The notes under the pieces: generated by a model
Told to the model about the DNA's origin: nothing
The model's input: only the letters and a program-made list of their open reading frames with translations
Database searches by the model: none
Position numbers and translations under genes: made by a program
Shown here: positions 38,136-47,256 of the stretch, in pieces
How positions within the stretch are numbered: position 1 is the first letter of the stretch
Layout of the letters: the number at the start of each line of letters is the position of its first letter
NCBI GenBank assembly: GCA_963831535.1
Contig: CAWHQP010000007.1
Location: forward strand, 620,001 to 684,000
Reading direction: 5' to 3'
DNA from: Bog-756 sp963831535
GTDB taxonomy: Bacteria > Actinomycetota > Acidimicrobiia > Acidimicrobiales > RAAP-2
Length of the DNA stretch: 64,000 bases

Positions 38136-38912
38136 GTTCCCGGGGTGCCGACCGTGCCGCCGTGTTGCTCGCGCCGACAAAGGACCGGACCCTGATCCCG
38201 TTCCCCTCCAGCGCAGCCCGAACCGCCCGGGCGGTGTCGGCGGCACCGTCGACGTCCCCATGGATGCAGAGCGTTTGGGCCGCCACCACCGTCCACGTGC
38301 CGTCGACGGCCTCGATCCCACCCCGCCGGATCATGGACACGGCGCGACGGCCCACCTCGGCGGGGTCCTCGATGAGCGCCCCGGGTCGTGTCGCGCGGGG
38401 CCAGGCGCCCATCGAGGAGGTAGGCGCGGTCGGGGAACCCCTCGCCGACGACCCGCACCCCGGCCTGGTTGGCCCTGTCCGCCACGAGCGTCCCGGTCTG
38501 GGCCACCAACGGGACGCCCGCGTCCATCACGGCTCGGACGACGGCCTCGGCCACCGTGGGGTCCGTGCCCATCTGGTGGTAGAGGGCCCCGTGGGGTTTG
38601 ACGAACGCCACGGTGCCGCCCACAGCGTCCACCTGGGCGGTCAAGGCCGTCCACTGGTCCACGAGGTCCTGCACCAGCTCGGCGACGGGGAGGGCCACGA
38701 CCCGGCGGCCGAAGCCGTCCCGGTCGCGGTAGGAGACGTGGGCGCCGATGGCCACCCCACGCGCCACGCATGCAGAGGCGGTGTCCCGCATCACGTCGGG
38801 ACCACCGGCGTGGAACCCACAGCGCGAGGCTGGCACTGGTGACGGCGTCCAGCACGCCGAGATCGCCGGCGGTGAGCCGATCACCCTCGGCCAGATCGGC
38901 GTTGAGGTCCAT
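38132..38912 (-). CDS. pxpA: 5-oxoprolinase subunit A (LamB/YcsF family), frameshifted
   Basis: Begins MDLNADLAEGDRLTAGDLGVLD at an ATG (38912) with GGGGGAGG 8 bases upstream. The next frame gives CGFHAGGPDVMRDTASACVARGVAIGAHVSYRDRDGFGRR, VDAVGGTVAFVKPHGALYHQMGTD and VRVVGEGFPDRAYLLDGRLAPR; another gives RPGALIEDPAEVGRRAVSMI and TLCIHGDVDGAADTARAVRAALEGNGI. DLNADLAEG, CGFHAGDP-like, KPHGALYN-like and CIHGD are family hallmarks. Two insertions and one deletion restore about 259 residues. The C-terminal few residues are uncertain. First gene of the pxpABC operon. Confidence 0.85.
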
Positions 38913-39050
38913 GGCCGGGACCTCCCCCGTGTCGGCCATGTCCCCAGTATTGAGCATCAGGGCGCGGTGCGAGCAGACCGACGGTGGTGGCGGCTATTCC
39001 AGCCGAGGGACGGGCCGAGGAGGTCAGAACGCTGCTTCGCGCCGAGAGGC

Positions 39051-39079
39051 ATGACCCGAGCGCCCAGAGGCGCTATCGT
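39051..39079 (+). promoter_or_regulatory. promoter of mihF, leaderless
   Basis: ATGACC (39051-39056) and TATCGT (39074-39079) are 17 bases apart, and the mihF ATG (39087) follows after 7 bases with no ribosome site. Confidence 0.45.
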
Positions 39080-39086
39080 CTCGACC

Positions 39087-39404
39087 ATGCCGCAACCCCC
39101 CGCACTCACGCCCGAACAGCGCCAGGCCGCTCTGGCCAAGGCCGCCAAGGTCCGCCGGGAGCGGGCCGAGGTGAAAGAGAAGCTCAAACTCGGATCGATC
39201 ACGTTGTCCGAGCTGCTCGTCATGGCGGACTCCAATGAGACCGTCGGCAAGATGAAGGTACTCTCGGTACTCGAATCGCTGCCCGGCCTCGGCAAGGTGA
39301 AGGCCCGCCGGCTCATGGACACGGTCGGCATCTCGGAGAGCCGGCGACTACAGGGGCTGGGCAGCAACCAGCGTGAGTCGCTGTTGCGCGAGACCGCCCG
39401 CTAG
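39087..39404 (+). CDS. mihF: actinobacterial integration host factor (mIHF)
   Basis: A 105-residue nucleoid-associated protein with a basic, helical N-terminus (LTPEQRQAALAKAAKVRRERAEVKEKLKLG) and a helix-two-turn-helix-like DNA-binding C-terminal half (VLSVLESLPGLGKVKARRLMDTVGISESRRLQGLGSNQRESLL). It binds DNA without strong sequence preference and helps chromosome compaction. It directly precedes gmk and rpoZ, as in mycobacteria and streptomycetes, which supports the class assignment of the organism. Confidence 0.95.
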   Translation: MPQPPALTPEQRQAALAKAAKVRRERAEVKEKLKLGSITLSELLVMADSNETVGKMKVLSVLESLPGLGKVKARRLMDTVGISESRRLQGLGSNQRESLLRETAR

Positions 39405-39442
39405 GACGGGAGTCCGCCGTCGGCGGACCGTCGGACCACCCC

Positions 39443-39982
39443 ATGATCTTCGTGCTGTTCGGCCCCGGGGGGGCCGGAAAGGGCACGATCGCCGATCGCC
39501 TGGTGTCGGGTGATCCCGCCCTGTGGTTGAGCCGGTCGTGGACCACACGTGAGCGCCGCCCCGGGGAGCGTGACGACGCCTACGTGTTCGTGGACCGGGC
39601 CGCCTTCGAGGAGCGGATCCGAACCGGCGGGTTCTTCGAATGGGCCGAGTTCCTCGGGAACCTCTACGGGACCCCGGTTCCGGATCCACCGGCCGGGTAT
39701 GACGTCCTGCTCGAGATCGACCTCCAAGGGGCCCAGCAGGTGCGTGAGCTCCGTCCCGACGCCACGCTGATCCTCCTCCTGCCCCCCTCGGCCGAGGCCC
39801 AGGAGCAGAGGCTCCGGGCACGAGGAGACGACGAGTCGCACATCGCCAAGCGCCTGGCGGCCGGCACCGTCGAGGAGCAGGAGGGACGGGCCATCGCCGA
39901 CGCTGTGGTGGTCAACGGGGACGTGCCGCAGGCCACAGCCGATGTGGCCGGTATAGTGGAGCGTTACCGGTCCGCCTCCTGA
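39443..39982 (+). CDS. gmk: guanylate kinase
   Basis: A 179-residue kinase of GMP to GDP. The P-loop is FGPGGAGKGT (residues 7-16). The GMP-binding domain has RSWTTRERRPGERDDAYVFVD and the lid FLGNLYGTPVP, with VLLEIDLQGAQQVRELRP in the core. It is slightly short at the N-terminus compared with E. coli Gmk, because the usual leader of 3-20 residues is missing. No other in-frame start is supported upstream. Confidence 0.95.
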   Translation: MIFVLFGPGGAGKGTIADRLVSGDPALWLSRSWTTRERRPGERDDAYVFVDRAAFEERIRTGGFFEWAEFLGNLYGTPVPDPPAGYDVLLEIDLQGAQQVRELRPDATLILLLPPSAEAQEQRLRARGDDESHIAKRLAAGTVEEQEGRAIADAVVVNGDVPQATADVAGIVERYRSAS

Positions 39983-40081
39983 AGGGTGGAGGGACCGGCC
40001 ACACGAGGCGGGTCGGCCGTTCCGATCCGGCCTCCCCACACACGCCCCACCCATATCCGGCGACCTACCCGAAGGATCGTG

Positions 40082-40432
40082 ATGGCTCAGCCTCAGACCA
40101 CACTCATGGACCCACCCATCGAGGAGCTCCTCGACAAGGTGGATTCGAAGTTCACCCTGGTCGCCCTGGCCTCCCGTCGGGCGCGGCAGGTGAACAGCTA
40201 CTACAACTCCCTGGGTGAGGGCCTCGGCGTGGTAGTCCCACCCCAGGTGGCCTCGGCGTCGGGCAAGCCGCTTTCGATCGCCTTCGAAGAGGTGGCCGCG
40301 GGCAAGGCCACCTACACACGTCCCGATCCCGAAGAGGTGGCCCTGGCTGAGGCGGCGGCACTGGCCCTCCTCGAGGGTGAGGGCGACGCCGCCGGGACCG
40401 ATGGCCCCGCGGTCGACGAGACCACCGAGTAG
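40082..40432 (+). CDS. rpoZ: RNA polymerase omega subunit
   Basis: A 116-residue polymerase assembly subunit. The conserved core is MDPPIEELLDKVDSKFTLVALASRRARQVNSYYN, and KPLSIAFEEVAAGK follows. The C-terminal 35 residues are an acidic, Ala-rich tail without family similarity. ATG at 40082 has AAGGA upstream; a GTG one codon earlier is possible. A TATAGT at 39952-39957, inside the end of gmk, may be a promoter for it. Confidence 0.95.
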   Translation: MAQPQTTLMDPPIEELLDKVDSKFTLVALASRRARQVNSYYNSLGEGLGVVVPPQVASASGKPLSIAFEEVAAGKATYTRPDPEEVALAEAAALALLEGEGDAAGTDGPAVDETTE

Positions 40433-40492
40433 CGGTCCGGGCCAGGGCCCGTGTCGGGGGCGGTCGACGGTGGGGAAGGACAGGGTGCCCCG

Positions 40493-41741
40493 GTGACGGA
40501 CGGTGACGCACCCTTCGTGGTCCTCGGCGTCTCGGCCGGGATCGCCGCCTACAAGGCGGTGGAGGTCTGTCGGCGACTGGTCGACCACGGTGTCCATGTG
40601 GCCCCGGTTCTGACCGAGCGGGCCACCCGGTTCGTGGGCAAGGCCACCTTCGACGCCCTGGGCTCGGAGCCGGCGCAGCTGACGCTGTGGGACGGCGCCA
40701 CCGCCATCCCCCACACCCGACTGGGCCAGCGGGCCGATCTCGTGGTGGTGGTTCCGGCCACCGCCGACCTGCTGGCGCGCTACGCCGGCGGGCTTCGCCG
40801 ACGATCTGCTCACCACCACGCTCGTGGCCACGGCGGCGCCGGTGGTGGTGTGCCCGGCCATGCACACCGAGATGTGGGAGCACCCCGCGGTCCAGCACAA
40901 CCTGTCCGTGCTCCGGTCCCGGGGGGTCACGGTCGTCCCTCCCGACGAGGGGCACCTGGCCGGCGGTGACTCGGGCTCGGGGCGGCTGGCCGACCCCGCA
41001 GTGATCGTCGACACCGTGCTGGCCATGCTGGACCGGGGCGGCCGGGCCGTCACCGTGGGCTCCTCGATCGCTCGGTCGTCGACTCCGGGTGATCTGGCCG
41101 GCATCCGCCTCGTGGTCTCGGCCGGAGGGACCAGAGAGGCCATCGATCCCGTCCGGTTCATCACCAACCGATCCTCGGGCAAGCAGGGACATGCGGTGGC
41201 GGCGGCGGCCCACCGACGGGGAGCCGAGGTGGTTCTGGTCACCACCAGCGGTCGGCCGGTGCCCGACGGCATCGTCGTCGACCAGGTCGAGTCGGCAGCG
41301 GAGATGGAAGTGGCCGTGCTGGACCGGGGTGCCGTCGCCCAGGTGGTGGTAATGGCCGCCGCCGTGGCCGACTTCCGACCCAAGGTGGCCACCGACACGA
41401 AGCTGCACAAGGCCGATGGCGTGCCCGACCTGGTCCTCGAGGCCACGCCGGACATCCTGGCCGAATTGGGTCGGCGGCGTCGTGCCGGTCAGATCCTGGT
41501 CGGGTTCGCCGCCGAGACCGAGGCCGTGGCCGACCGGGCCGTGGCCAAACTGCAGGCCAAAGGGGTCGACCTGATGGTGGCCAACGACGTGTCGGCTCCG
41601 GGGGTCGGATTCGACCACGACACCAATGCCGTGACCATCTTCGGGGCCGACGGATCCTCCACCACGGTGGCCCTGCGGTCCAAGGATGCGGTCGCCGACG
41701 CCATATTGGATAGGGTGTGCGCGCTGTTGGCGCCACAGTGA
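40493..41741 (+). CDS. coaBC: bifunctional phosphopantothenoylcysteine decarboxylase / phosphopantothenate-cysteine ligase, frameshifted in this sequence
   Basis: About 415 residues after removing one G from GGG at 40790-40792. The FMN decarboxylase half (CoaC) has VVLGVSAGIAAYKAVEVCRRL, DLVVVVPATADLLARYAGG, then in the next frame VVVCPAMHTEMWEHPAVQHNL. The ligase half (CoaB) has VVSAGGTREAIDPVRFITNRSSGKQGHAVAAAA, VVVMAAAVADFRP and GFAAETE. Both are steps in coenzyme A synthesis. GTG 40493 is chosen; a GTG at 40451 in the same frame is possible. Also called dfp. Confidence 0.93.
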
Positions 41742-41844
41742 ATCGAGCGTCGCCGCCAGAGGGGTCCTGTCGCTCCGGCGCCGTGCACCGGGTGCGCCCG
41801 TCTGTCGCCAAGGGCATGCGCCCCCGATCAGAATGGAAGCAGCC

Positions 41845-43041
41845 GTGAGCACCCGATACACCTTCACCTCCGAATCGGTCACCGAGGGCCATCCCGACAA
41901 GATGGCCGACCAGATCTCCGATGCCGTCCTCGACGCCCTCCTGACCGACGACCCCGACAGCCGTGTGGCCTGTGAGACCCTGTTGACCACCGGCCTGGTG
42001 CTGGTGGCGGGGGAGATCACGACCTCGACCTACGTCGACATCCCCAAGCTGGTGCGTAAGACCGTGCTGGACATCGGGTACGACGACGACGCCTACGGGA
42101 TCGACGGCAAGACCTGTGGTGTGATCGTCTCCCTCGATGAGCAGTCGCCCAACATCGGCCAGGGTGTCGACAACGCGTTCGAGGTCCGTGCCGGGACGGG
42201 TGGTGAGGATCTGCTCAACGCCCAGGGGGCCGGGGACCAGGGGATGATGTTCGGCTACGCCTGTGACGAGACCCCCGATCTCATGCCGCTGCCTATCTGG
42301 CTGGCCCACCGGTTGGCTCAACGCCTGGCCCAGGTCCGTCGGGTCGGTGTGCTGCCTTACTTGCGGCCGGACGGCAAGACCCAGGTCAGCGTGACCTACG
42401 AGGACGGTCGGCCGGTGGCCCTGGAGACGGTGCTTATCTCGACCCAGCACGACCCCGGGGTTGACCTCGAGACCCTCCTGCTCCCCGATCTGCGGGACAA
42501 CGTGATCGCCCCACTCCTGCCGCCGGAGCTGGACGCCACCAACCTCCGTATCCTGGCCAACCCCACCGGGGTCTTCGAGCTGGGTGGTCCCCACGCCGAC
42601 ACCGGACTCACCGGCCGGAAGATCATCGTGGACACCTACGGCGGCATGGCCCGGCACGGCGGAGGGGCGTTTTCCGGCAAGGATCCGTCCAAGGTCGACC
42701 GGTCGGCGGCCTACGCCGCCCGTTGGGTGGCCAAGAACCTGGTGGCTGCCGGCGCCGCCACCCGGTGTGAGGTCCAGGTGGCCTACGCCATCGGTGTGGC
42801 CCGGCCGGTCTCGGTGCTGGTGGAGACGTTCGGCACCGAGCGGGCCGATCCCGGCCGGATCGCCGCGGTGGTCGATGAGGTGTTCGACCTCCGTCCCGCG
42901 GCCATCGTCCGGGACCTCGACCTCAAGCGGCCGATCTACCAGAAGACGGCGGCCTACGGGCACTTCGGTCGGTCGGACAAGGAGTTCACCTGGGAGGACA
43001 CCTCGAGGGCGCACGACGTGAAGCAGGCGCTCGGCCTCTGA
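41845..43041 (+). CDS. metK: S-adenosylmethionine synthetase
   Basis: A 398-residue enzyme making SAM from methionine and ATP. Signatures: TSESVTEGHPDKMADQISDAVLDALL, EITTSTYVDIP, GAGDQGMMFGYACDETP (methionine loop), DGKTQVSVTYE, GGAFSGKDPSKVDRSAAYAARWVAKN and YGHFGR. GTG 41845 is preferred (GGAAG upstream, start of family similarity); ATG 41833 four codons earlier is possible. No SAM-sensing leader was recognised in the 103 bases before it. Confidence 0.97.
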   Translation: MSTRYTFTSESVTEGHPDKMADQISDAVLDALLTDDPDSRVACETLLTTGLVLVAGEITTSTYVDIPKLVRKTVLDIGYDDDAYGIDGKTCGVIVSLDEQSPNIGQGVDNAFEVRAGTGGEDLLNAQGAGDQGMMFGYACDETPDLMPLPIWLAHRLAQRLAQVRRVGVLPYLRPDGKTQVSVTYEDGRPVALETVLISTQHDPGVDLETLLLPDLRDNVIAPLLPPELDATNLRILANPTGVFELGGPHADTGLTGRKIIVDTYGGMARHGGGAFSGKDPSKVDRSAAYAARWVAKNLVAAGAATRCEVQVAYAIGVARPVSVLVETFGTERADPGRIAAVVDEVFDLRPAAIVRDLDLKRPIYQKTAAYGHFGRSDKEFTWEDTSRAHDVKQALGL

Positions 43042-43076
43042 GCGCACCAGCTGGGCCGGAGCGGGCGCCGGATCGG

Positions 43077-44897
43077 GTGGTGCGGGTGGTCCCTGACGTA
43101 CCCGCCATCCACCGCCGGTTCGACTACTCCGTGCCTGCGTCCCTGGACGCCGACCTGCGGGTGGGCAGTCGGGTCCGGATCGAGCTCCACGGACGACGGG
43201 TCGGGGCCTGGGTGGTCGAGGACCACGTCTCGGGGGCTCCCGGGGTTCAGCTCCTGGCCTTGGCCGCCTCGAGTGGAGACGGCCCGCCCCCGGGACTGGT
43301 GAGGCTGGCCGAATGGGCGGCGTGGCGGTGGGCCGGACCCGTGTCGTCCTTCCTCGGCACGGCGTCGCCCCCGCGGGTGGTGCGCGGGGCATGGAGCGGG
43401 GCCGACACCGGGGCCGGCGACGCAATCGGCGCCGATCCGCTGGGTGGTGCGACCCGAATCCCGGTGTCGCCCGGAGGCGGCGCCGTGGAGATCCTCGACG
43501 GTGTCTTGGACGGTCGGGGCCCGTCCCCGGGTGCCGGCGCGTCCGTGGTGAGACTGGCCCCTTCTCTGGACGCTGCGTTGGTGGTCCAAGAGCTCCTCCA
43601 CCGGACCGGACCGGAGGGTGTCCTGGTCCTGGTGCCGTCGGTGGGACGGGCCGCCCAGCTGGCCGGACGGCTACGGCGATCGGGTCTGGAGGTGGCGCTC
43701 ATGCCCGAGGGCTGGGAGCGTGCCGCCTCCGGTGCCGCCGTCGTGGTCGGGACCCGCGCCGCGGCCTGGGCGCCGATCCCGGAACTGCGCGCTGCGGTGG
43801 TGTTGGATGCCCAGGACGAGGCCTACCGGGAGGAGCGCGCGCCCACCTGGTCGGCCGTGGATGTCGTCGTGGAGCGCGGTCGACGGGACGACGTCCCGGT
43901 GGTGCTGGTCAGTCCCTGCCCTCCCGTGGTGGTGACCGACGGTCGGCACCTCGTCACCACAACCCGGACCGTCGAACGTCGTGGCTGGCCTGTCGTTGAG
44001 GTGGTCGACCGGACGGGGGACGACCCACGCACGGGCCTGTTCTCCGAGCGTCTGGCCCGACTGCTGCACTCGGTCCTCGACCGGCCGGACGGCCGGGTGG
44101 TGTGCATCCTCAACCGCACCGGGCGGGCGCGGCTGTTGGCCTGTGCCCAGTGCGGCGCGCTGGCCCGTTGCACCCGGTGTGGGGGAGCCGTGGCCGAGGA
44201 TGAGACCGGCGAGGGCCTCCGGTGCCGGCGGTGTGGTGACCAGCGCCCGAGGGTGTGCGCGGTGTGTGACGCCACCCGGCTCAAGGTGCTCCGCATCGGG
44301 GTGACCCGAGCCACCGAGGAGCTGGCCGCGCTCACCGGGGTGGAGGCGTACGAGATCACCGGGGCGTCAGACCCGTCCGATCCCGTCGCCCTGAACCGAG
44401 CCCGCCTGGTGGTGGGGACCGAAGCCGCGCTCCATCGGGTTCCCCGGAGCGATGTGGTGGCCTTTTTGGACATCGACCAGCATCTGATGGCGGCGCGCTT
44501 CGGGGCCGGGGAGGAGACGCTGTCGCTCCTGGCCCGGGCGGCCCGGCTGGTCGGATCCCGCGACGGCGGCGGACGCCTGCTGGTCCAGACCCGGATCCCC
44601 GGCCACGAAGTGCTGCGAGCCGCCGTGCACGCCGATCCGGGCCTGGCGTCGGAGCCGGAACGGGAGCTCCGCCGGACCCTCGGCCTGCCGCCCTTCGGGG
44701 CGTTGGCCGTCCTCCGGGGCCCGGGTGGACCGGCCTACGCCGAGGGCCTGGCCACCGTCGAGGGAGTCACCGTCTCGGCCGACGGGGACCGTTGGTTGCT
44801 CCGGGCACAGAACCACACCGTCCTCTGCGACGGTCTGGCCTCCGTTCCCCGGCCTGCGGCCCGCCTCCGGGTGGAGGTCGACCCGGCCGACGTCTGA
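43077..44897 (+). CDS. priA: primosomal protein N' (PriA) homologue lacking helicase ATPase motifs
   Basis: A 606-residue PriA-like protein, shorter than the ~730 of E. coli. The N-terminal DNA-binding domain (VVPDVPAIHRRFDYSVP, LRVGSRVRIELHGRRVGAWV) is present. The helicase region lacks the Walker A GxTGSGKT loop (in its place VVRLAPSLDAALVVQELL) and the DEAH box (LDAQDEAYREE). The zinc module is intact with eight cysteines in four CxxC pairs (CAQCG, CTRCG, CRRCG, CAVC). This matches mycobacterial PriA, which probably acts as a loader without unwinding. GTG start. Confidence 0.92.
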   Translation: MVRVVPDVPAIHRRFDYSVPASLDADLRVGSRVRIELHGRRVGAWVVEDHVSGAPGVQLLALAASSGDGPPPGLVRLAEWAAWRWAGPVSSFLGTASPPRVVRGAWSGADTGAGDAIGADPLGGATRIPVSPGGGAVEILDGVLDGRGPSPGAGASVVRLAPSLDAALVVQELLHRTGPEGVLVLVPSVGRAAQLAGRLRRSGLEVALMPEGWERAASGAAVVVGTRAAAWAPIPELRAAVVLDAQDEAYREERAPTWSAVDVVVERGRRDDVPVVLVSPCPPVVVTDGRHLVTTTRTVERRGWPVVEVVDRTGDDPRTGLFSERLARLLHSVLDRPDGRVVCILNRTGRARLLACAQCGALARCTRCGGAVAEDETGEGLRCRRCGDQRPRVCAVCDATRLKVLRIGVTRATEELAALTGVEAYEITGASDPSDPVALNRARLVVGTEAALHRVPRSDVVAFLDIDQHLMAARFGAGEETLSLLARAARLVGSRDGGGRLLVQTRIPGHEVLRAAVHADPGLASEPERELRRTLGLPPFGALAVLRGPGGPAYAEGLATVEGVTVSADGDRWLLRAQNHTVLCDGLASVPRPAARLRVEVDPADV

Positions 44898-44964
44898 GCG
44901 TCCCGGCCGTGATCGGGGCCGGCCCATCCGAGGTCTGATGGGCACGACGACCGGTGGTGCACCG

Positions 44965-44970
44965 TAGTAT
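44965..44970 (+). promoter_or_regulatory. -10 box of leaderless type, def
   Basis: TAGTAT lies 6 bases before the def ATG (44977), without a ribosome site between. Confidence 0.4.
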
Positions 44971-44976
44971 GGGGTC

Positions 44977-45522
44977 ATGTCGACATACTCCGTCCGGGTC
45001 TACGGCGATCCCGTGTTGAAGCAGGTGGCCCGCGACGTCGACCAGTTCGACGGTTCACTGGCCCGCCTGGTGGAGGACATGGTGGAGACCATGTACGCCT
45101 CGGAGGGGGCCGGCCTGGCCGCCCCCCAGGTGGGTGTCCAAAAGCGGCTGTTCGTCTACGACGTCGGCGAGGGCCCCGAGGCCGTGGTCAACCCGGTCAT
45201 CGTGGAGACGGACGGGGAGTGGTACCACGACGAGGGCTGTCTCTCCATCCCCGGACTGTGGCTGGGTCTGGTCCGACCCGACCGGGTCCACCTCCGAGGT
45301 CACGACATCGACGGCAACGAGCTGTCCATCGAGGCCGACGAGTTCCTGGGACGGGTGTTCCAACACGAGGTGGACCACCTCGACGGTGTCCTCATGGTCG
45401 AGCGCCTCGAGGACGACATGCGCAAGCAGGCCCTACGGGTCTTGCGCGACCGGGCTCTCGGCCTCGACACCTCGGCCATGGAGGCCAAGCTGGTCTCGGC
45501 CGGGAGCGACCGGGAGATCTGA
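44977..45522 (+). CDS. def: peptide deformylase
   Basis: A 181-residue metalloenzyme removing the N-formyl group from new proteins. All three family motifs are present: GAGLAAPQVG, EGCLSIPG (metal Cys) and QHEVDHLDG (HExxH, two metal His). Followed after 53 bases by fmt, which adds the same group to initiator tRNA. Confidence 0.97.
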   Translation: MSTYSVRVYGDPVLKQVARDVDQFDGSLARLVEDMVETMYASEGAGLAAPQVGVQKRLFVYDVGEGPEAVVNPVIVETDGEWYHDEGCLSIPGLWLGLVRPDRVHLRGHDIDGNELSIEADEFLGRVFQHEVDHLDGVLMVERLEDDMRKQALRVLRDRALGLDTSAMEAKLVSAGSDREI

Positions 45523-45563
45523 GCGGTCACCACCCGGTCTCCGTCCTGACCGTGGCGGCCCGG

Positions 45564-45569
45564 TAGCGT
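45564..45569 (+). promoter_or_regulatory. -10 box of leaderless type, fmt
   Basis: TAGCGT lies 6 bases before the fmt ATG (45576), no ribosome site visible. Confidence 0.35.
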
Positions 45570-45575
45570 CATCCC

Positions 45576-46469
45576 ATGGCCCGCCTGGTGTTTCTGGGAA
45601 CTCCCGAGGCGGCGGTGGAGCCGCTGCGCACCCTGGTTGGGGCCGGGCATGACGTAGCCTTGGTGGTGAGCCGGGCCGACAAGCGTCGCGGGCGCGGCGG
45701 CGCCCTCGTACCCAGCCCCGTGAAGGCGGCGGCCACCGCACTGGGTCTCGAGGTCACCGACTCGCTGGACGACGCGTTGGCGGTCGGTGCCGAGTTGGGG
45801 GTGGTGGTGGCCTACGGTCGCATCATCCCGGTGGCGGTGCTGGAGCGCCTCCCCATGGTCAACCTGCACTTCTCCCTGCTGCCGCGGTGGCGGGGCGCGG
45901 CTCCGGTGGAGCGGGCCATCCTGGAGGACGACGCCGAGACCGGCGTGTGCCTCATGGCCGTGGAGGCCGGCCTCGACACCGGTAGCATCTACGCCGAGGT
46001 GGCTACGGCGATCCTGGAGGACGAGACGGCCGAGGAGCTGCGGGCCCGCCTGGTGGCCCTCGGGTGCGCTCTGCTGGCCGAGCACCTCGGCGGGGGCCGG
46101 GCCGGCCTGCCACGGCCCCGTGACCAGGTCGGCACTCCGTCCTATGCCGAGAAGATCCTCCCCGGGGAGCGGGAACTCCGATGGGAGCAGCCCGCCTCCC
46201 AGCTCCATCGCGTGGTCCGGGTGGGCCGGGCCTGGACCACCTTCCGACAGCGCCGGCTCGGTGTCCTGGCCGCCACCGGGGTCCCTGGGGAGGTGGGCGT
46301 CCGGGCACCGGTAGGGGAGCCGGGATCCTTGGATGGCTCCGAGGTCCTGGCCGGTGGTGGATCACGTCTGCGCCTGGTCACGGTGCATCCGGAAGGGAGG
46401 CGCCCCATGGATGCCGACGAATGGATCCGGGGAGCGCGCCCTGGACCCGAGGAGCGGCTGGGACGATGA
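45576..46469 (+). CDS. fmt: methionyl-tRNA formyltransferase
   Basis: A 297-residue enzyme formylating Met-tRNAfMet with 10-formyl-THF. It starts ARLVFLGTPEAAVEPLRTL and has the catalytic NLHFSLLPRWRGAAPVERAILEDDAETGV (SLLP and the following Arg), VAYGRIIP and the C-terminal OB domain (RRLGVLAATG, RLRLVTVHPEGRRPMDADEW). Slightly shorter than the E. coli enzyme (315). ATG at 45576. Confidence 0.96.
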   Translation: MARLVFLGTPEAAVEPLRTLVGAGHDVALVVSRADKRRGRGGALVPSPVKAAATALGLEVTDSLDDALAVGAELGVVVAYGRIIPVAVLERLPMVNLHFSLLPRWRGAAPVERAILEDDAETGVCLMAVEAGLDTGSIYAEVATAILEDETAEELRARLVALGCALLAEHLGGGRAGLPRPRDQVGTPSYAEKILPGERELRWEQPASQLHRVVRVGRAWTTFRQRRLGVLAATGVPGEVGVRAPVGEPGSLDGSEVLAGGGSRLRLVTVHPEGRRPMDADEWIRGARPGPEERLGR

Positions 46470-46486
46470 CCGGCGACAGCCACCGG

Positions 46487-46492
46487 TAGGCT
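46487..46492 (+). promoter_or_regulatory. -10 box of leaderless type, rpe
   Basis: TAGGCT lies 8 bases before the rpe ATG (46501). Confidence 0.3.
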
Positions 46493-46500
46493 CGCCGACG

Positions 46501-47197
46501 ATGGTCACCGTCCTCCCACCCCCCGAGATGCGGGTGGCCCCGTCGATCCTCTCGGCCGACTTCGGGAGTCTGTCCGATGCCGTCCAGGTGGTGTCGCCCG
46601 GCACCGCCTGGCTCCATGTCGACGTCATGGACGGCCACTTCGTCCCCAACCTGACCGTCGGGCCCCCCGTGGTGGCATCGCTCCGCGAGCACACCGACCT
46701 CTTCTTCGACACGCACCTGATGATCACCGACCCGGGACAGTTCCTCGAGGCGTTCCGGGACGCCGGCTCGGACGGGTGCACGGTGCATGTTGAGGTGGGG
46801 AACACTGCCGAGCACATCGCCCAGATGCGGGAGCTCGGTCTCCGGGTCGGTCTGGCCGCCAACCCCGACACCCCCTTCGAGGCGCTCGAGCCCTTCCTCG
46901 ACCAGGTCGACCTGATCCTGTGCATGACGGTGTTCCCGGGATTCGGGGGACAGTCCTTCATCGCCGACGTCATGCCGAAGGTCCGCCAGGTCCGCGACGG
47001 CGGCCAACCGGGCCGGTCTGTCCCTCGACGTTGAGGTCGACGGCGGCATCGACACCGACACCGTGGTGGACGCAGCCCGCTCCGGAGCCAACGTATTCGT
47101 GGCCGGCTCGGCGGTGTTCGGGCGGGCCCATCCTCTGGACGCGGCCGAGGACATCCTGCGGGCCGCCCTCAGCACGGTGGCGGGCGAGTCGTCCTGA
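46501..47197 (+). CDS. rpe: ribulose-phosphate 3-epimerase, frameshifted in this sequence
   Basis: About 231 residues after one extra base near 46999-47004 is removed. Frame one: VAPSILSADFGSLSDAV, WLHVDVMDGHFVPNLTVGPPVV, FFDTHLMITDP, VGLAANPDTPFEAL and ILCMTVFPGFGGQSFI. Frame two: GLSLDVEVDGGIDTDTVVDAARSGANVFVAGSAVFG. Metal-site His and Asp residues (HVDVMD, THLM, VDGG) are present. It interconverts ribulose-5-P and xylulose-5-P. ribD follows after 59 bases, linking pentose supply to riboflavin synthesis. Confidence 0.93.
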
Positions 47198-47256
47198 GCC
47201 CACCGGCCGACCTTCCGGACTCCCGTAGCCCCGCCGTCGGATCGGACGCCGGATGG

